Assembly: GCF_016907775.1 (NCBI RefSeq)
Contig: NZ_JAFBCO010000001.1
Coordinates: 1,798,001 to 1,862,000 of the forward strand
Source of the DNA: Pseudoglutamicibacter cumminsii
GTDB taxonomy: Bacteria; Actinomycetota; Actinomycetes; Actinomycetales; Micrococcaceae
Direction of reading: 5' to 3'
DNA length: 64,000 nucleotides
Every line of letters begins with the position of its first letter. Position 1 is the stretch's first letter. Below the pieces are notes generated by a model. That model searched no databases and had not been told where the DNA came from. It saw nothing but the letters and a program-made list of their open reading frames with translations. The position numbers were made by a program, and so were the translations under genes. Of this stretch, positions 20,328 to 30,724 are shown piece after piece.

Positions 20328-21965
20328 TTACGCCGAGGCTTGTATAGCTTTGAGCTTGTTCACGATGTAGGGGAGGCCTTCCGCGGGGTCGTCCACTGTG
20401 ACCATCACGACGGGGCGGCCGCGTTCCGCGAGAACGCGTGCGTCACCGGTGGCTTGGGCCGCTAGTTGTTCTCCGCCTGTGTGGCTCAGTCCCGGGATTG
20501 TGATGTCGTTGACCGAGCGTGCCAGAACGTGGATGAAGATGCCTTCCGCGGGGCCACCTTTGTGAGCCTGGCCGGTTGAGTGCAGGAACCGTGGGCCCCA
20601 TCCGAATGCTGTCGGGCGGTGGAAGATGTCGGTGATCGTCTGCTGTAGTGGTGCTGCGACATCACGGTGGGTGTTCCTATCCGCGAACACATTGATCGCA
20701 ACGTAGCTACGTTCCGTCGCGACCTCACGGAGCGCGTCGATAGCGGATTCGAGGCACGTGACCTTGGAGTGATCGATCCACGATCCGTAAGCGGCAACGG
20801 TGATCGGCCCGTCGGTTGTGCAGCCTTCGCTCGATGCGCTGCTATGTTCTGCAGCGAGCAAGTTTTTCGCCGCTTGTTTGGAGGCTTCGACGTCGGGCTG
20901 GTCGAAAGGGTTGACGCCGATACGTCGGCACGCCACGGCAACCGCGTATTCCCACACGATGAACTGTGCCGCCAAGCTACCTGAAACTGTGACGCTTGGG
21001 CCGGCTGTCTGCGGGAGAGCGGTGTTGCCTCCGTGTAGATAGACGTGAAGGACATCGTCAGCGTGGTCGAAGGCGACGCTGTTGGCTGACGAAACGATCT
21101 CAACGGTCGGGACGAGGCCGATGCCCTGTTTACCGGTGGACTCCGCCACGAGTTGCTCAATCCATGCGCTGAAGCCCGGCAGGTTAGCGGCGTCGTCGTG
21201 GATCACCAGCTTGTTGCGTTGAGGATGCTGACCAGCCAACGCAGCGCCCAGGATGAGCGCGGGGTTCTCAGGGCTGTCGGGGATGCATTCAGCCTGCGCG
21301 TCCATCGCCTCTGTGAGGACACGCTCAACGTCGACTCCCGCAAGTCCGGTTGGTACAAGACCGAAAGCCGCGAGTGCAGAGAAACGTCCACCAACCGTGG
21401 GATCGGCTGTGAACATCAAGAGGCGATGCTTGTTTGCCAACTGCTCAAGAGGCGAACCCGGGTCAGTAATGACGACAATGTGCTCGGAGAGTTTAAGTCC
21501 TGCCTGCTCGATAGCGTCACTAAAGACGCGGAACGCAACGTCCATTTCGAGTGTGCTTCCGGACTTGGAGGCGACAATCATGAGTGTCGTCTCGAGGTCC
21601 GTGAGCGTATCCGCGAGCATCCCTGGGTCCGTCGAGTCAATGACTGTGAGTTCTACATCCGCAGCGCGAGCCGCAACCTCGGAAGCCAGGGTTGAACCAC
21701 CCGTACCAGCCAGGATGATCCGTTTGATGCCACGCTCTTTCAGCGTGCCACGGAGCTCCGCGATAGGCTCGAGAAGCGGACGAGAAGAAGGGAACGGGTT
21801 AGCCCACCCGAGCCTCTGTACCGCTTCAAGGGCGGCTTTCTTACCCCACAGGGAAGCATCTTTGGCAGCCAGCCGGGAAGCAACTCGATCCTTGACGAGC
21901 TGGGGGAGCTGGCCCTCCACAGCGTCCTTGATCTCATGACTTGTGTGTACGGAAAGCATTATCAT
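20328..21965 (-). CDS. pgi: Glucose-6-phosphate isomerase
   Basis: Pgi interconverts glucose-6-phosphate and fructose-6-phosphate. The SIS fold is seen in [12 protein letters not shown] and [12 protein letters not shown] (the sugar-phosphate loop near residue 135). The late segment [18 protein letters not shown] carries the usual family His/Lys block near residue 460. At 545 residues it is full length. Its ATG (21965) overlaps the tal stop as ATGA, showing coupled translation; ATG 21959 two codons in is possible. It occupies the place taken by zwf-opcA-pgl in the corynebacterial version of this cluster. No gene lies between it and secG. Confidence 0.95.
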   Translation of the reverse strand: MIMLSVHTSHEIKDAVEGQLPQLVKDRVASRLAAKDASLWGKKAALEAVQRLGWANPFPSSRPLLEPIAELRGTLKERGIKRIILAGTGGSTLASEVAARAADVELTVIDSTDPGMLADTLTDLETTLMIVASKSGSTLEMDVAFRVFSDAIEQAGLKLSEHIVVITDPGSPLEQLANKHRLLMFTADPTVGGRFSALAAFGLVPTGLAGVDVERVLTEAMDAQAECIPDSPENPALILGAALAGQHPQRNKLVIHDDAANLPGFSAWIEQLVAESTGKQGIGLVPTVEIVSSANSVAFDHADDVLHVYLHGGNTALPQTAGPSVTVSGSLAAQFIVWEYAVAVACRRIGVNPFDQPDVEASKQAAKNLLAAEHSSASSEGCTTDGPITVAAYGSWIDHSKVTCLESAIDALREVATERSYVAINVFADRNTHRDVAAPLQQTITDIFHRPTAFGWGPRFLHSTGQAHKGGPAEGIFIHVLARSVNDITIPGLSHTGGEQLAAQATGDARVLAERGRPVVMVTVDDPAEGLPYIVNKLKAIQASA

Positions 21966-23083
21966 ATTTGGCGGGCCTCAGCAGACGCGAGTTCGGCCTC
22001 GAGTTGCGTCAAGAGATCCTTCCAAGCATCCACGAATTTCTGCACGCCTTCACTTTCGAGCTTGGCGATCACTTCGTTGTAGTCGATCCCGAGTTCGCTG
22101 AGTTCATCGAGGATCGTGTCCTGCTCACGGTAGGTTCCACTCACGGTGTCCTGTGCGTCACCGCCGTGGTCGGCTACCGCGTTGAGTGTGGCTTCCGGCA
22201 GCGTGGTCACTGTCAGCGGAGCTACAAGCTCATCAACGTATAGAGTGTCCGGGTACTCAGGGTTCTTGACGCCCGTCGACGCCCACAAAGGACGCTGCGG
22301 ATGAGCGCCCTGAGCCGAAAGAGTCTTCCAACGCTGCGTCAACGAAACCTCGCGGAAGATCTCGTAGGCGAGGCGAGCGTTCGCGAGAGCTGCCTTGCCG
22401 CGCAACGCGAGGGCTTCAGGTGTGCCGATCGCCTCGAGCCGAGCATCAACTTCGGTATCGAGGCGGGAAACGAAGAATGAAGCAACCGAGTGAATTCGGC
22501 TCAAGTCCACGCCGGTATCGCGGGCCTTCTCAAGGCCGCGCAAGAAAGCGGACAGAACCTCGCGGTAGCGTTGCAAGCCAAAGATCAGGGTCACGTTGAC
22601 GCTGATGCCGCGAGCCAGACATTCGGTGATCGCTGGGAGTCCCTCGTCAGTCGCTGGGATCTTGATCATGACGTTCGGGCGGTCCAGCGACTCCCACAGC
22701 TCAACGGCCTGATCGATCGTCGCTTGGGTGTCGAATGCATGGCGCGGATCCACCTCTATGGATACGCGGCCGTCGACGCCGTTGGTTGCGTCATAGACAG
22801 GACGCAACAGATCAGCGGCCTGCGCGACGTCCTTCGAGGTAATCGCAACCACCGCGTCGTCAACGGAAGCCTTCTTGGCGGCCTGTTCAGCGATGTCTTC
22901 CGCGTAGCTTTCCGAATCAGACAGGGCGGAGGCGAAGATCGCAGGGTTCGTGGTCACGCCAGTGACGTTCACATCACGCACTAAGGACTCAAGCGAACCG
23001 CTCGTGAGGCGGCTACGCGACAAGTCATCGAGCCAGATGGAAACACCTGCATCGGCGAGAGCCTGAGTATGAACGTTAGACAT
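21962..23083 (-). CDS. tal: Transaldolase
   Basis: Transaldolase moves a dihydroxyacetone unit between sugar phosphates in the non-oxidative pentose-phosphate pathway. The signature [13 protein letters not shown] is near residue 35, and the Schiff-base Lys lies in the strand [11 protein letters not shown] near residue 135. [23 protein letters not shown] matches the larger actinobacterial TalB/PgiT-type enzyme of about 370 residues. ATG 23083 is chosen because AGGAG stands nine bases upstream; an upstream in-frame ATG (23104) lacks a site. It overlaps pgi by four bases and lies 110 bases after tkt on the same strand. Confidence 0.95.
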   Translation of the reverse strand: MSNVHTQALADAGVSIWLDDLSRSRLTSGSLESLVRDVNVTGVTTNPAIFASALSDSESYAEDIAEQAAKKASVDDAVVAITSKDVAQAADLLRPVYDATNGVDGRVSIEVDPRHAFDTQATIDQAVELWESLDRPNVMIKIPATDEGLPAITECLARGISVNVTLIFGLQRYREVLSAFLRGLEKARDTGVDLSRIHSVASFFVSRLDTEVDARLEAIGTPEALALRGKAALANARLAYEIFREVSLTQRWKTLSAQGAHPQRPLWASTGVKNPEYPDTLYVDELVAPLTVTTLPEATLNAVADHGGDAQDTVSGTYREQDTILDELSELGIDYNEVIAKLESEGVQKFVDAWKDLLTQLEAELASAEARQI

Positions 23084-23193
23084 GAACGAGAACTCCTGAA
23101 ACAAGACCTAGCAAACGTGAATGAGTGAAGCGTGGGCGCCCTGTCGGCCCATACTGCGCTGTTTGTGAAACCGGGCGCCCACGCATTCGCAAA

Positions 23194-25296
23194 TTAGCGG
23201 GACGCAACCTCTACGGCGGCCTCAACAACCGCATCGGAGGTGATGCCGAACTTCTGGTACAGCGTGTCACCATCGGCGGAGGCGCCGAAGTGATCCAAGC
23301 CAACGATGCGGCCGTTGCTGCCAACCCATTCGTGCCAGCTCATCGGGTGAGCGGCTTCCACCGCAACGCGTGCGGTGACCTCGGATGGCAGAACCGATTC
23401 GCGATATTCGTCGTCCTGGGCGCGGAACCATTCGATGCACGGCATCGAAACAACGCGTGCAGCGATGCCGCGCTCAGCGAGAGTCTTCTGAGCCTCAACC
23501 GCAAGCGCAACCTCGGAGCCGGTACCGATGAGGATCACTTCTGGGGTGACCTCTTCGCCGTCGCGGGTTGCTTCACGCAAGATGTAGGCGCCGCGTTCAG
23601 CAAGCTCAGCTGCAGCGAAGCCGTCCGTTTCGCGTGGCAGGGTTTCAACGCCCTGACGCGTCAAGATGATGGACGACGGGTGATCGGTGGTTTCGATCAT
23701 CTTCTTCCACGCGACCGCAACCTCGTTCGCGTCCGCAGGACGGATCACGTCAAGGTTCGGGATAGCGCGCAAGGAAGCGAGCTGCTCAACCGGCTGGTGA
23801 GTTGGGCCGTCTTCGCCGAGGCCGATCGAATCGTGCGTCCACACGTAGATCGATGGGATGCCCATCAGAGCGGACAAACGCACTGCAGGGCGCATGTAGT
23901 CAGAGAAGATCAGGAACGTACCGGAGTAGGCGCGGGTCGGAGACGACGTCACGATGCCGTTGACGATAGCGCCCGCAGCGTGCTCGCGGATACCGAAGTG
24001 CAGGTTGCGGCCGCCTGGGCAGGCCTTGTACGTATCAGTGGCCCACGAGGACGGATTGAAAGACTTAGCGCCGTTGATGAACGTGTTGTTCGAACCCGCG
24101 AGGTCAGCCGAGCCACCCCACAGTTCCGGAAGCACAGGGGCCAAAGCGTTAATGACCTTGCCCGAGGCCGCACGGGTAGCGATCTTCTCGCCTGCCTCGA
24201 AGCGTGGCAGAACATCCGTCCAGCCCTCTGGGAGTTCGCCCTTCTCAAGGCGCTCATTCAGAGCCACGGTCTCAGCCTCGGAACGGGCGCGCCACGCATC
24301 CATCGCGGCATCCCAGTCCTCGCGCAGCTGCTCGCCACGTTCCTGAGCCTTACGCGTGTAAGCGAGCACAGCATCGTCAACAACAAAGCTCTGCTCAGGG
24401 TCAAAGCCCACGGCCTTCTTCAAACCAGCAACCTCATCGCCACCCAGCTTGGCGCCGTGAATACCGCCCGTGTTCTGCTTGGTCGGCGAAGGCCAACCGA
24501 TCACGGTGCGCAAAGCAATCAACGACGGACGGTCAGTCTCAGCCTTAGCGGCCTCGATCGCATCGTTGAGGGCCTTCATATCCTCAACGTAGTCGCCCGT
24601 ACGCAACCAGTCGACGCGCTGAGTGTGCCAGCCGTAGGAACGGTAGCGAGCCTCAACATCTTCGGTGAAGGCAACGTTGGTGTCGTCCTCAATCGAGATC
24701 TTGTTGTCATCCCAAATGACCACAAGCTGGCCCAGCTGCTGGTGGCCGGCAAGCGAAGACGCCTCGGAAGTCACGCCTTCCTGCAAGTCGCCATCGGAAG
24801 CGATCACGTAGATGCGGTGATCGAACGGCGACTCACCCGCAGGAGCGTCCTTATCGAACAAGCGGCGCATCCGGCGCTGAGCGTAAGCAAAGCCAACAGC
24901 TGAAGCCAAGCCTTGACCGAGCGGGCCAGTTGTGAACTCAACTCCGGCAGTGTGGCCGTACTCCGGGTGACCCGGAGTCAGGGCATCCCACGTACGCAGA
25001 GCCTTCATGTCATCGAGGCTCAGGCCATAGCCCGTCATGAACAGCTGAGTGTAAAGAGTCAGCGACGTGTGGCCAGGGGAGAGGATGAAACGGTCACGTC
25101 CAGCCCACTTAGGGTCCTGCGGGTTGTGACGGATGTGCTGCTGAAACAGCAGGTGAGCGACCGGAGCAAGCGAGATAGCGGTACCCGGATGCCCGTTGCC
25201 CACCTTCTCAACCGCATCAGCGGCCAAAACTCGAGCGGTATCTACCGCTGCAGCATCTTCTTGCGTCCATGTGAAAGTCTGGCTCGCCGAGGGCAT
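23194..25296 (-). CDS. tkt: Transketolase
   Basis: Transketolase is the thiamine-diphosphate enzyme moving two-carbon units between sugar phosphates. The N-terminal [23 protein letters not shown] and the ThDP motif [18 protein letters not shown] variant (SDGDLQEG near 155) are present. The pyrimidine domain reads [23 protein letters not shown], and the C-terminal domain carries [10 protein letters not shown]. The protein is about 700 residues. ATG 25296 follows AAAGGA at proper spacing; the upstream extension to 25347 has no ribosome site. It is the first gene of tkt-tal-pgi and is divergent from ctaB across 253 bp. That gap holds TAGAAT at 25454 as the likely ctaB -10 and nothing else recognisable. 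Confidence 0.96.
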   Translation of the reverse strand: MPSASQTFTWTQEDAAAVDTARVLAADAVEKVGNGHPGTAISLAPVAHLLFQQHIRHNPQDPKWAGRDRFILSPGHTSLTLYTQLFMTGYGLSLDDMKALRTWDALTPGHPEYGHTAGVEFTTGPLGQGLASAVGFAYAQRRMRRLFDKDAPAGESPFDHRIYVIASDGDLQEGVTSEASSLAGHQQLGQLVVIWDDNKISIEDDTNVAFTEDVEARYRSYGWHTQRVDWLRTGDYVEDMKALNDAIEAAKAETDRPSLIALRTVIGWPSPTKQNTGGIHGAKLGGDEVAGLKKAVGFDPEQSFVVDDAVLAYTRKAQERGEQLREDWDAAMDAWRARSEAETVALNERLEKGELPEGWTDVLPRFEAGEKIATRAASGKVINALAPVLPELWGGSADLAGSNNTFINGAKSFNPSSWATDTYKACPGGRNLHFGIREHAAGAIVNGIVTSSPTRAYSGTFLIFSDYMRPAVRLSALMGIPSIYVWTHDSIGLGEDGPTHQPVEQLASLRAIPNLDVIRPADANEVAVAWKKMIETTDHPSSIILTRQGVETLPRETDGFAAAELAERGAYILREATRDGEEVTPEVILIGTGSEVALAVEAQKTLAERGIAARVVSMPCIEWFRAQDDEYRESVLPSEVTARVAVEAAHPMSWHEWVGSNGRIVGLDHFGASADGDTLYQKFGITSDAVVEAAVEVASR

Positions 25297-25549
25297 TAAT
25301 GGTCCTTTCGAACTGCTCGCTGACGGGTGTCGCTGATAACTGGGCACGCGGGTTCAGCCTGCCGGCGTGGCAATTCGGAGCCGGAAACGCGCGCGATGAC
25401 CCGATGTGTCTAAGCCTACCCGCACATGTCCAGTAATCGAGGGCATAGGGCGGTAGAATAAGAAGAAGTATGCAGGATTTGCGTCATCCTGTGCTCCGCA
25501 TCACTGCGCCCCGTGCTTGGCGCGACCCAACGTCATGAGGTAACCGTCA

Positions 25550-26536
25550 ATGTCCACCTTGAGCCATCTGGAAACGTCTACTCCCGCCGTGCCGCGTCAT
25601 CAGCGTCAGCCCGGCGAGACTCGTGGCGCCTTCCTGTCGCGCAAGGCTAAGGCCTATCTGGCACTGACTAAGCCCCGGGTCATCGAACTGTTGCTCGTGA
25701 CGACGTTGCCGACCATGATTTTCGCTCAGCGTGGCTGGCCGGACTTGATTGCGATGCTGGCGACCAACATCGGCGGCGCGATGGCGGCCGGTAGCGCGGG
25801 CGTCTTCAACTGCTATTTCGACCGGGACATGGACAAGGTCATGAACCGGACGAAGAACCGTCCGTTGGTGACCGGCGAGATCACGCCGAATGCCGCGCTC
25901 GTGTTCGGGTGGATTTTGGGCGTCTTGTCGATCGCAGTTTTGTGGGCCGGAACTAACCTCCTGACCGCGGCGCTGGGTCTTGCTGCGATCCTCTTCTACG
26001 TTGTCCTGTACACGCTGATCCTCAAGCGCAAGACTACGCAGAACATCGTGTGGGGCGGCATCGCAGGCTGCATGCCTGTTCTGATCGCGTGGGCCGCTGT
26101 GAAGAACACGATCGAGTGGCCAGCCATCGTCTTGTTCCTCATCATCTTCTTGTGGACGCCGCCGCACTACTGGCCGCTGTCCATGAAGTATTCGGAGGAC
26201 TACGAACGCGCCGACGTTCCAATGCTCGGGGCTGTTGCGCAGGGCCGCACGGTTTCCGCTCAGGTGGTTGTGTATGCGTGGGCCACGGTCGCGTGCTCGC
26301 TGTTGCTGATCCCGATGGGCGACGCCGGCATCGTGTACACGGTGGTTGCGCTGGCCTCTGGCGGATGGTTCATCTGGGAATCCCACATTCTGCACCGTGA
26401 AGCAGCACAGGATCACAGCGCGAAGAGCCTCAACCGGAAGGCGATGCGCGTGTTCCACCTTTCGATCATGTACCTCACGCTTCTGTTCATTGGCCTGGCG
26501 ATCGACCCGTTCGTCGGATCGCCACTTCTGGGCTAG
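25550..26536 (+). CDS. ctaB: Protohaem IX farnesyltransferase
   Basis: CtaB (COX10) farnesylates protohaem to haem O for cytochrome oxidase. It is a multi-pass UbiA-superfamily membrane enzyme. The first prenyl-diphosphate motif is [20 protein letters not shown] near residue 90, and the second conserved block is [26 protein letters not shown] near 205. Seven to nine hydrophobic helices are evident. GAGGTAA lies upstream of the ATG with long spacing. ctaA, the next enzyme (haem O to haem A), is the next gene but on the opposite strand, separated by a strong shared terminator. Confidence 0.95.
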   Translation: MSTLSHLETSTPAVPRHQRQPGETRGAFLSRKAKAYLALTKPRVIELLLVTTLPTMIFAQRGWPDLIAMLATNIGGAMAAGSAGVFNCYFDRDMDKVMNRTKNRPLVTGEITPNAALVFGWILGVLSIAVLWAGTNLLTAALGLAAILFYVVLYTLILKRKTTQNIVWGGIAGCMPVLIAWAAVKNTIEWPAIVLFLIIFLWTPPHYWPLSMKYSEDYERADVPMLGAVAQGRTVSAQVVVYAWATVACSLLLIPMGDAGIVYTVVALASGGWFIWESHILHREAAQDHSAKSLNRKAMRVFHLSIMYLTLLFIGLAIDPFVGSPLLG

Positions 26537-26569
26537 AACATATTTACTTGCACAACGTATTGACTGACA

Positions 26570-26612
26570 AACAGAGCCGCGCTTCACTCGCTGAGTGAAG
26601 CGCGGCTCTGTT
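26570..26612. terminator. Bidirectional terminator between ctaB and ctaA
   Basis: A perfect 20-bp inverted repeat (26570-26589 and 26593-26612) with a GCT loop, followed on the plus strand by GTTTAGTT. It separates convergent ctaB and ctaA. Confidence 0.88.
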
Positions 26613-26675
26613 GTTTAGTTGGGTTAACGTTTGGCTGGGTTCCGCATGGCTCTGTTGCCGTGCGGCTGGTGCCAC

Positions 26676-27638
26676 CTAGTTGACGGTGCGGTCCCACACG
26701 TTGGTCACCGCGGAGATCAGCAGGGCGGAGCCGAGCATGTGTGCCAGAACCAGGCCGATCGGTAGGCCTGAGAAGTGCTGCCAGTAGCCGACTCCTGCCT
26801 GGATGAGGATCACGCCGATCGCCATAAGGTAGGCGTTCTTGAGGCTCGCGATGTTGCGGCGCATCACAATGACCAGGCCAACGATGATCAGAAGCGTGAG
26901 CACGTAGACCGGCACAGTGTGCATGCGGGTCACGATGAGGGGGTTGAACGTGTGTCGTGGCGCGCTTTCGTCACCTGCGTGCGGGCCGGTGCCAGTGACG
27001 GTGGTTCCCATCACGATAACCCAAGCGGCTAGAGCCCACGCAGTCGCTGCGATCACACGCAGCGGGCCAAACACTGGCAGCGGAGTGAACGGCACGTTTT
27101 CCTTGAGGGCCACGGAGCTTTCGATGTCTGGGTTGCGGTAGGCGCGGCCGGTGCGGTTGACGAGCAGAACTGCGAGTGCGACGCACGCTGCGGACGCAAG
27201 GAAGTGGAACGACACAACCCAGGGGTTGAGCTTGGTGAGAACCGTGATGCCACCGATGACGGCTTGTGCCGGGATGATGCCCAGAAGCGCCCAGGACAAA
27301 ACGAAGATGTTCGTGTGAGCCTTGCGGGAGCGCCATGCGGCAACGATCATCGCGACTGCGATCGCCGCAAGCACGAAGGTCAGGGTGCGGTTACCGAATT
27401 CGATGAGGCCATGGATGCCCATTTCCGGGGTAGGGGTCATGGTTTCGGGCGTACACCTGGGCCACTCGGAGCAACCGAGGCCGGACTTGGTCAACCGGAC
27501 GGCACCACCCGTCACGATGATCCCGATCTGCGAGATCAAGGAAGCGATTGCTAGACCGTGAGCGGTTTTCGTCACCGGCTGGTAGCCGCTGGCTTGTGCG
27601 CCAGTTGGCTGAGTTGGCGACGAGGTGGTCGCTGTCAT
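26676..27638 (-). CDS. ctaA: Haem A synthase
   Basis: CtaA (COX15) oxidises haem O to haem A in the membrane. The first catalytic segment GGAVRLTKSGLGCSEWPRCTPE includes the conserved Cys pair near residues 55-62. Haem-ligand histidines are seen in EMGIHGLIEFGNRTLTF, SFHFLASAAC, RMHTVPVYV and LAHMLGSA. Eight hydrophobic helices are visible in 320 residues. It is oriented leftward after the ABC exporter genes, as in Corynebacterium and Mycobacterium. It is functionally paired with ctaB and with the SURF1 gene further right in the window. Confidence 0.94.
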   Translation of the reverse strand: MTATTSSPTQPTGAQASGYQPVTKTAHGLAIASLISQIGIIVTGGAVRLTKSGLGCSEWPRCTPETMTPTPEMGIHGLIEFGNRTLTFVLAAIAVAMIVAAWRSRKAHTNIFVLSWALLGIIPAQAVIGGITVLTKLNPWVVSFHFLASAACVALAVLLVNRTGRAYRNPDIESSVALKENVPFTPLPVFGPLRVIAATAWALAAWVIVMGTTVTGTGPHAGDESAPRHTFNPLIVTRMHTVPVYVLTLLIIVGLVIVMRRNIASLKNAYLMAIGVILIQAGVGYWQHFSGLPIGLVLAHMLGSALLISAVTNVWDRTVN

Positions 27639-27725
27639 GACGGTTCCTTTCCGGGGCTTGGTGTGAGGTTCGGTTGTGGGGTCGAATGGGGCACGCCCCT
27701 CATCGAGATGTGCAATGCCGCACCC

Positions 27726-28481
27726 TCAATTGTCCCATCTAAAGTGGCGTATTGCGGCCGCGACGAGGATCACGGCCCACACGGCGAGCACGATCGTGGC
27801 TTGGATGTTGATGTGGCCGTGTGCGAGGGCGTCCCGCATCCCTTCGCCCAGCGCCGCGGAAGGTAGAAGCTGTACGAAACCTGCGAGCGCATCGTGCAGT
27901 CGGGTCAGAGGCATGAGGACGCCGCCGATTGCAGCGATCAGAACGAGACCGATGTTGGTGATGGCGAGCGTTGCTTGTGCTCGCACGGTTCCGGCGATCA
28001 GCAGGCCCAGAGCGGTGAATGTGATGACGCCGAGGACCCCGATGAGCACAGCCCAACCGGAGGTCGCTTGGGGCTTCCATCCGAGGAACGTGGCGACGAT
28101 GCTGAGCACGGTCACGTGGAGCAACGCGACGAGGGCTACGGCTGTGATCTTGCCGAGGATCAGCCCTGACTTACCCAGGGGAGTCGTAGCTAGAGCTCGC
28201 AATACGCCGTACTGGCGGTCGAAGCCGGTTTGGATCGCTTGGCCAGTGAAGCCCACGCTCACGAGTGCGAGGGCGAGCACGCCCGGGGTCGCTGCGTTGA
28301 TGCGGGTATCCGCGATGCCGTCGAGCACCGATGTTGTGGTCAGAGCCCCGAGCGCGAGCAACGGCAGGATGAGGGAGACCAGAAGCTGCTCCGCGTTGGT
28401 CACGATGATTCGGGTTTCATAGCCGGCATGGCGCAGGACCCGGGTGAGCGCGGGGGCCGGAAGGCTTGCAGTTGTGCTCAT
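27726..28481 (-). CDS. ABC-2 type exporter permease
   Basis: An integral membrane permease of about 251 residues with six hydrophobic helices (for example LLVSLILPLLALGALTT, VALLHVTVLSIVATFLG, AITNIGLVLIAAIGGVLM and a last one near the C-terminus). The ABC-2 pattern around FDRQYGVLRALATTPLGKSGLILGK is diagnostic. It starts one base after the ATPase stop, with GAGGA in the end of that gene, so the pair is coupled. The orthologous pair lies between ctaA and sufR in Mycobacterium tuberculosis (Rv1456c-Rv1457c region) and in Corynebacterium. The substrate is not known; a link to haem or Fe-S biology rests only on position. Confidence 0.85.
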   Translation of the reverse strand: MSTTASLPAPALTRVLRHAGYETRIIVTNAEQLLVSLILPLLALGALTTTSVLDGIADTRINAATPGVLALALVSVGFTGQAIQTGFDRQYGVLRALATTPLGKSGLILGKITAVALVALLHVTVLSIVATFLGWKPQATSGWAVLIGVLGVITFTALGLLIAGTVRAQATLAITNIGLVLIAAIGGVLMPLTRLHDALAGFVQLLPSAALGEGMRDALAHGHINIQATIVLAVWAVILVAAAIRHFRWDN

Positions 28482-28482
28482 G

Positions 28483-29490
28483 TCAGTCCTCGCCTTCAGT
28501 GGTTTGTGATGCGACTTCAAGGAAAACGTCTTCGAGGCTACGCCGTCCAAGGTGCATGCTCGCGGGCATGAGGTCGGCCTTTTCGAGTGCGGACGCGAGT
28601 TCGCGTAGCTGCTGGGGATTCGTCACATCGTCGATAATCCACGTGCCTGGTCGTGCGTTGGTTGCGGTGAGAGGAACACCGGCTTGATCGAAAACGCGTG
28701 TGAGGTCAACGGCCTCGGGGAAGGTGAGCGTGAGGCTCGCCGTTGCATCGGCGTCCAAGAGGTCAGAGACACTCGACTGCTTTACGACGCGTCCCCGGTC
28801 CATGATGAGGATGTAATCGGAGAGTCGTTCGGCCTCTTCGAGCAAGTGGGTCGTGAGGATAACCGCCGCGCCATCGCTCGTGAGTTCTTTGATGATGTCG
28901 AAGACAAGCAGACGCGATTGCGGGTCAAGCCCCGCGCTAGGCTCATCGAGGAAGAGTACTTCGGGCCTTCCGAGCATCGCCATCGCGAGTGAAACGCGCT
29001 GTTTCTCGCCCCCGGAGAGGCGCCGGATGGAGCGGCGCGCGAGGTGCGCGATGTTGAGCTGTTCCATGAGTTCGGGCAAGGGACGTGGATTCTGGAACAG
29101 GCCGGCAACATGTTTGAGCAGACGCAATGGGGTTTGAGCTGGCGGTAGTCCACCGTCTTGCAACATGACACCTACCCGGGAGCGCAATGTAGCTGACGCG
29201 CCCCACGGGTTCTGACCCAGCAAAGAAATCTTTCCGGCGTCAGGTTTTTGCAGGCCCTGGCAACATGCGAGGGTGGTGGACTTACCTGCACCGTTCGTTC
29301 CGAGCAGGGTAGTTACCTGCCCACGAGCTGCGGTGAAGGACACGCCTTGAACCGCCTTGATGGGGCGGGTTTTCGAACCGAAAGTTTTCGCAAGCCCCGA
29401 AACCTCGAGGGCGATGTCCGCGGTCCGTGTTTCGGGCGCGGAAACTTGGGGTGAATTGTTTTGGGCCACGTTGATATCGTATCGAGCCAC
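28483..29490 (-). CDS. ABC exporter ATP-binding protein
   Basis: The ATPase partner of the downstream permease. Walker A is LLGTNGAGKSTTLACCQG near residue 67, the Q-loop is in VGVMLQDGGLP, the signature is RLSGGEKQRVSLA, Walker B is EVLFLDEPSAGLDP, and the H-loop is ILTTHLLEEAERLSDY. The C-terminal extension of about 100 residues after the ATPase core is of the DrrA/CcmA-like multidrug type. Its N-terminus has a 30-residue Ser/Thr/Glu-rich leader of unknown role. It is divergent from sufR, sharing a 153-bp intergenic region. Confidence 0.88.
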   Translation of the reverse strand: MARYDINVAQNNSPQVSAPETRTADIALEVSGLAKTFGSKTRPIKAVQGVSFTAARGQVTTLLGTNGAGKSTTLACCQGLQKPDAGKISLLGQNPWGASATLRSRVGVMLQDGGLPPAQTPLRLLKHVAGLFQNPRPLPELMEQLNIAHLARRSIRRLSGGEKQRVSLAMAMLGRPEVLFLDEPSAGLDPQSRLLVFDIIKELTSDGAAVILTTHLLEEAERLSDYILIMDRGRVVKQSSVSDLLDADATASLTLTFPEAVDLTRVFDQAGVPLTATNARPGTWIIDDVTNPQQLRELASALEKADLMPASMHLGRRSLEDVFLEVASQTTEGED

Positions 29491-29585
29491 TCGTGCGCTT
29501 CACTCACTCTGGTCAGCGGGTTGACTGGTTACGATGGTGGATACGTGAGATTTTCCAGTCGAGCTCTAACGCTCCTGGAGAAAGC

Positions 29586-29633
29586 GACTCGAGGAGAAGA
29601 TGACTCGAGGAGATGATCACCCGAGGAAAGGCG
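29586..29633 (+). repeat. Tandem 16-bp repeats in sufR leader
   Basis: Two near-identical 16-bp units (29586-29601 and 29602-29617; one base differs) are followed by a third degenerate unit (29618-29633). Each contains CGAGGA, a Shine-Dalgarno-like core. They lie just upstream of the sufR start, between its likely promoter (TTGACT at 29521-29526) and the ATG. Confidence 0.7.
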
Positions 29634-29643
29634 GCATCCGTTC

Positions 29644-30462
29644 ATGTCTGAAGAGTCCTTCGAAGATGGTGTTGATCGCATCCAGCGAGAAAGTGCCGCT
29701 GAGCACGAGCCGCAGCTGGGGCCTGAAGAATCAACGCGTGATCGTGTACTGCACAGCGTGATGGTGAACGGCCCGATCACGGCGGCCAAGCTCGGTAAGG
29801 AGCTCGGGCACACTGCTGCCGCGATCCGCCGTCACCTCGACAAGCTTGAAGAAGAAGGCCTCATCGAAGTCAAGGACATGGGCCGTAAGCCTTCGCGCGC
29901 AGGCCGGCCTGCGCGTCATTATGTGGTGAATCCGCAGGGGCAGTCTCAGTGGGGTTCCCGCAATGCGGATGTTGCGGTCAAGGCTATTGAACGTTTGTAT
30001 GCCTTGGGTGGGGAACGTGCGGTTGAAGATTTTGCGCGTGACCTCGCTGCAGAGCAGGAGGCCCGCTATACCGCGATGCTTGAGGGCTCCGAGAAGGGCG
30101 CGGAACGCATTGAGGCGCTGGCTCAGGCTCTCGCGGCCGACGGCTATATGGGCTTTACTCGCGATGTTTCGATTACGGCTGGCCGGACATCGATAAGTGC
30201 TAAACAGATCTGTCAGGCACACTGTCCGTTAGTTGATATCGCCGCGGCTGTTCCCGCGATCTGCGATGCCGAAACCGAGATGTTTCAGCGGGTTTTGGGC
30301 GTGGATGTGCGCAGATTGTCAACGATGGCGGCAGGTGGCCATGTGTGTACGACGCACGTGCCGCTTGATCGTGGAGCGTTGACTCTCAAGGAGAAGGCTA
30401 AGGGGACGCGTGAGAAGGTCACGCGCATCGCTGGGCCGCGCCGACCATCGGCTGACAAGTGA
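29644..30462 (+). CDS. sufR: SufR, Fe-S cluster-sensing transcription regulator
   Basis: SufR is a DeoR/ArsR-type winged-helix repressor that carries an Fe-S cluster and controls the suf operon. The HTH reads NGPITAAKLGKELGHTAAAIRRHLDKLEEEGLIE (about residues 42-75) with the wing RAGRPARHYVV. The C-terminal half holds cysteines at residues 190, 194, 207 and 235 (ICQAHC, AICDAE, GHVCTTH), the cluster-binding region of the family. At 272 residues it is full length. It is the first gene of the suf block and is followed by a 262-bp gap carrying a palindrome that is a likely binding site for it. The same arrangement is known in Mycobacterium and Streptomyces. Confidence 0.92.
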   Translation: MSEESFEDGVDRIQRESAAEHEPQLGPEESTRDRVLHSVMVNGPITAAKLGKELGHTAAAIRRHLDKLEEEGLIEVKDMGRKPSRAGRPARHYVVNPQGQSQWGSRNADVAVKAIERLYALGGERAVEDFARDLAAEQEARYTAMLEGSEKGAERIEALAQALAADGYMGFTRDVSITAGRTSISAKQICQAHCPLVDIAAAVPAICDAETEMFQRVLGVDVRRLSTMAAGGHVCTTHVPLDRGALTLKEKAKGTREKVTRIAGPRRPSADK

Positions 30463-30546
30463 AAGCTGATGAGAAGAACGGGTAAGTCCTTTGTGCCGGC
30501 TGCGAACTGAGGTTCGGCTTAGTTGACGCCAATATCGGATAACGCA

Positions 30547-30561
30547 ACAGTTAAGTACTGT
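30547..30561. promoter_or_regulatory. Candidate SufR operator upstream of sufB
   Basis: ACAGT-TAAGT-ACTGT is a perfect 5-5-5 inverted repeat in the sufR-sufB gap. The mycobacterial SufR site is reported as a 5-N5-5 palindrome of similar type (ACACT-N5-TGTGA). The site lies 164 bases before the sufB start. Confidence 0.55.
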
Positions 30562-30724
30562 AATTCTGTCGTGAGGTCGGCGGCCTGGAATAAATCAGGC
30601 AATGCCACCGTTACAGGGCAGTAGAGAACTCACGTGAGTCAACATCCCATGCGAATGCACGAGTCGCATGGGTGCAAACATCAGTGACCCGACGCTGGCG
30701 TGTGCCAGCAGAGAAGAGGACGCG

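Noticed and set aside
23125-24903. Long rightward open frame (about 590 codons) opposite tkt
   Set aside because: It mirrors the tkt codons on the opposite strand, has no family features, and arises from the third-position GC bias. Transketolase on the minus strand explains the region fully.
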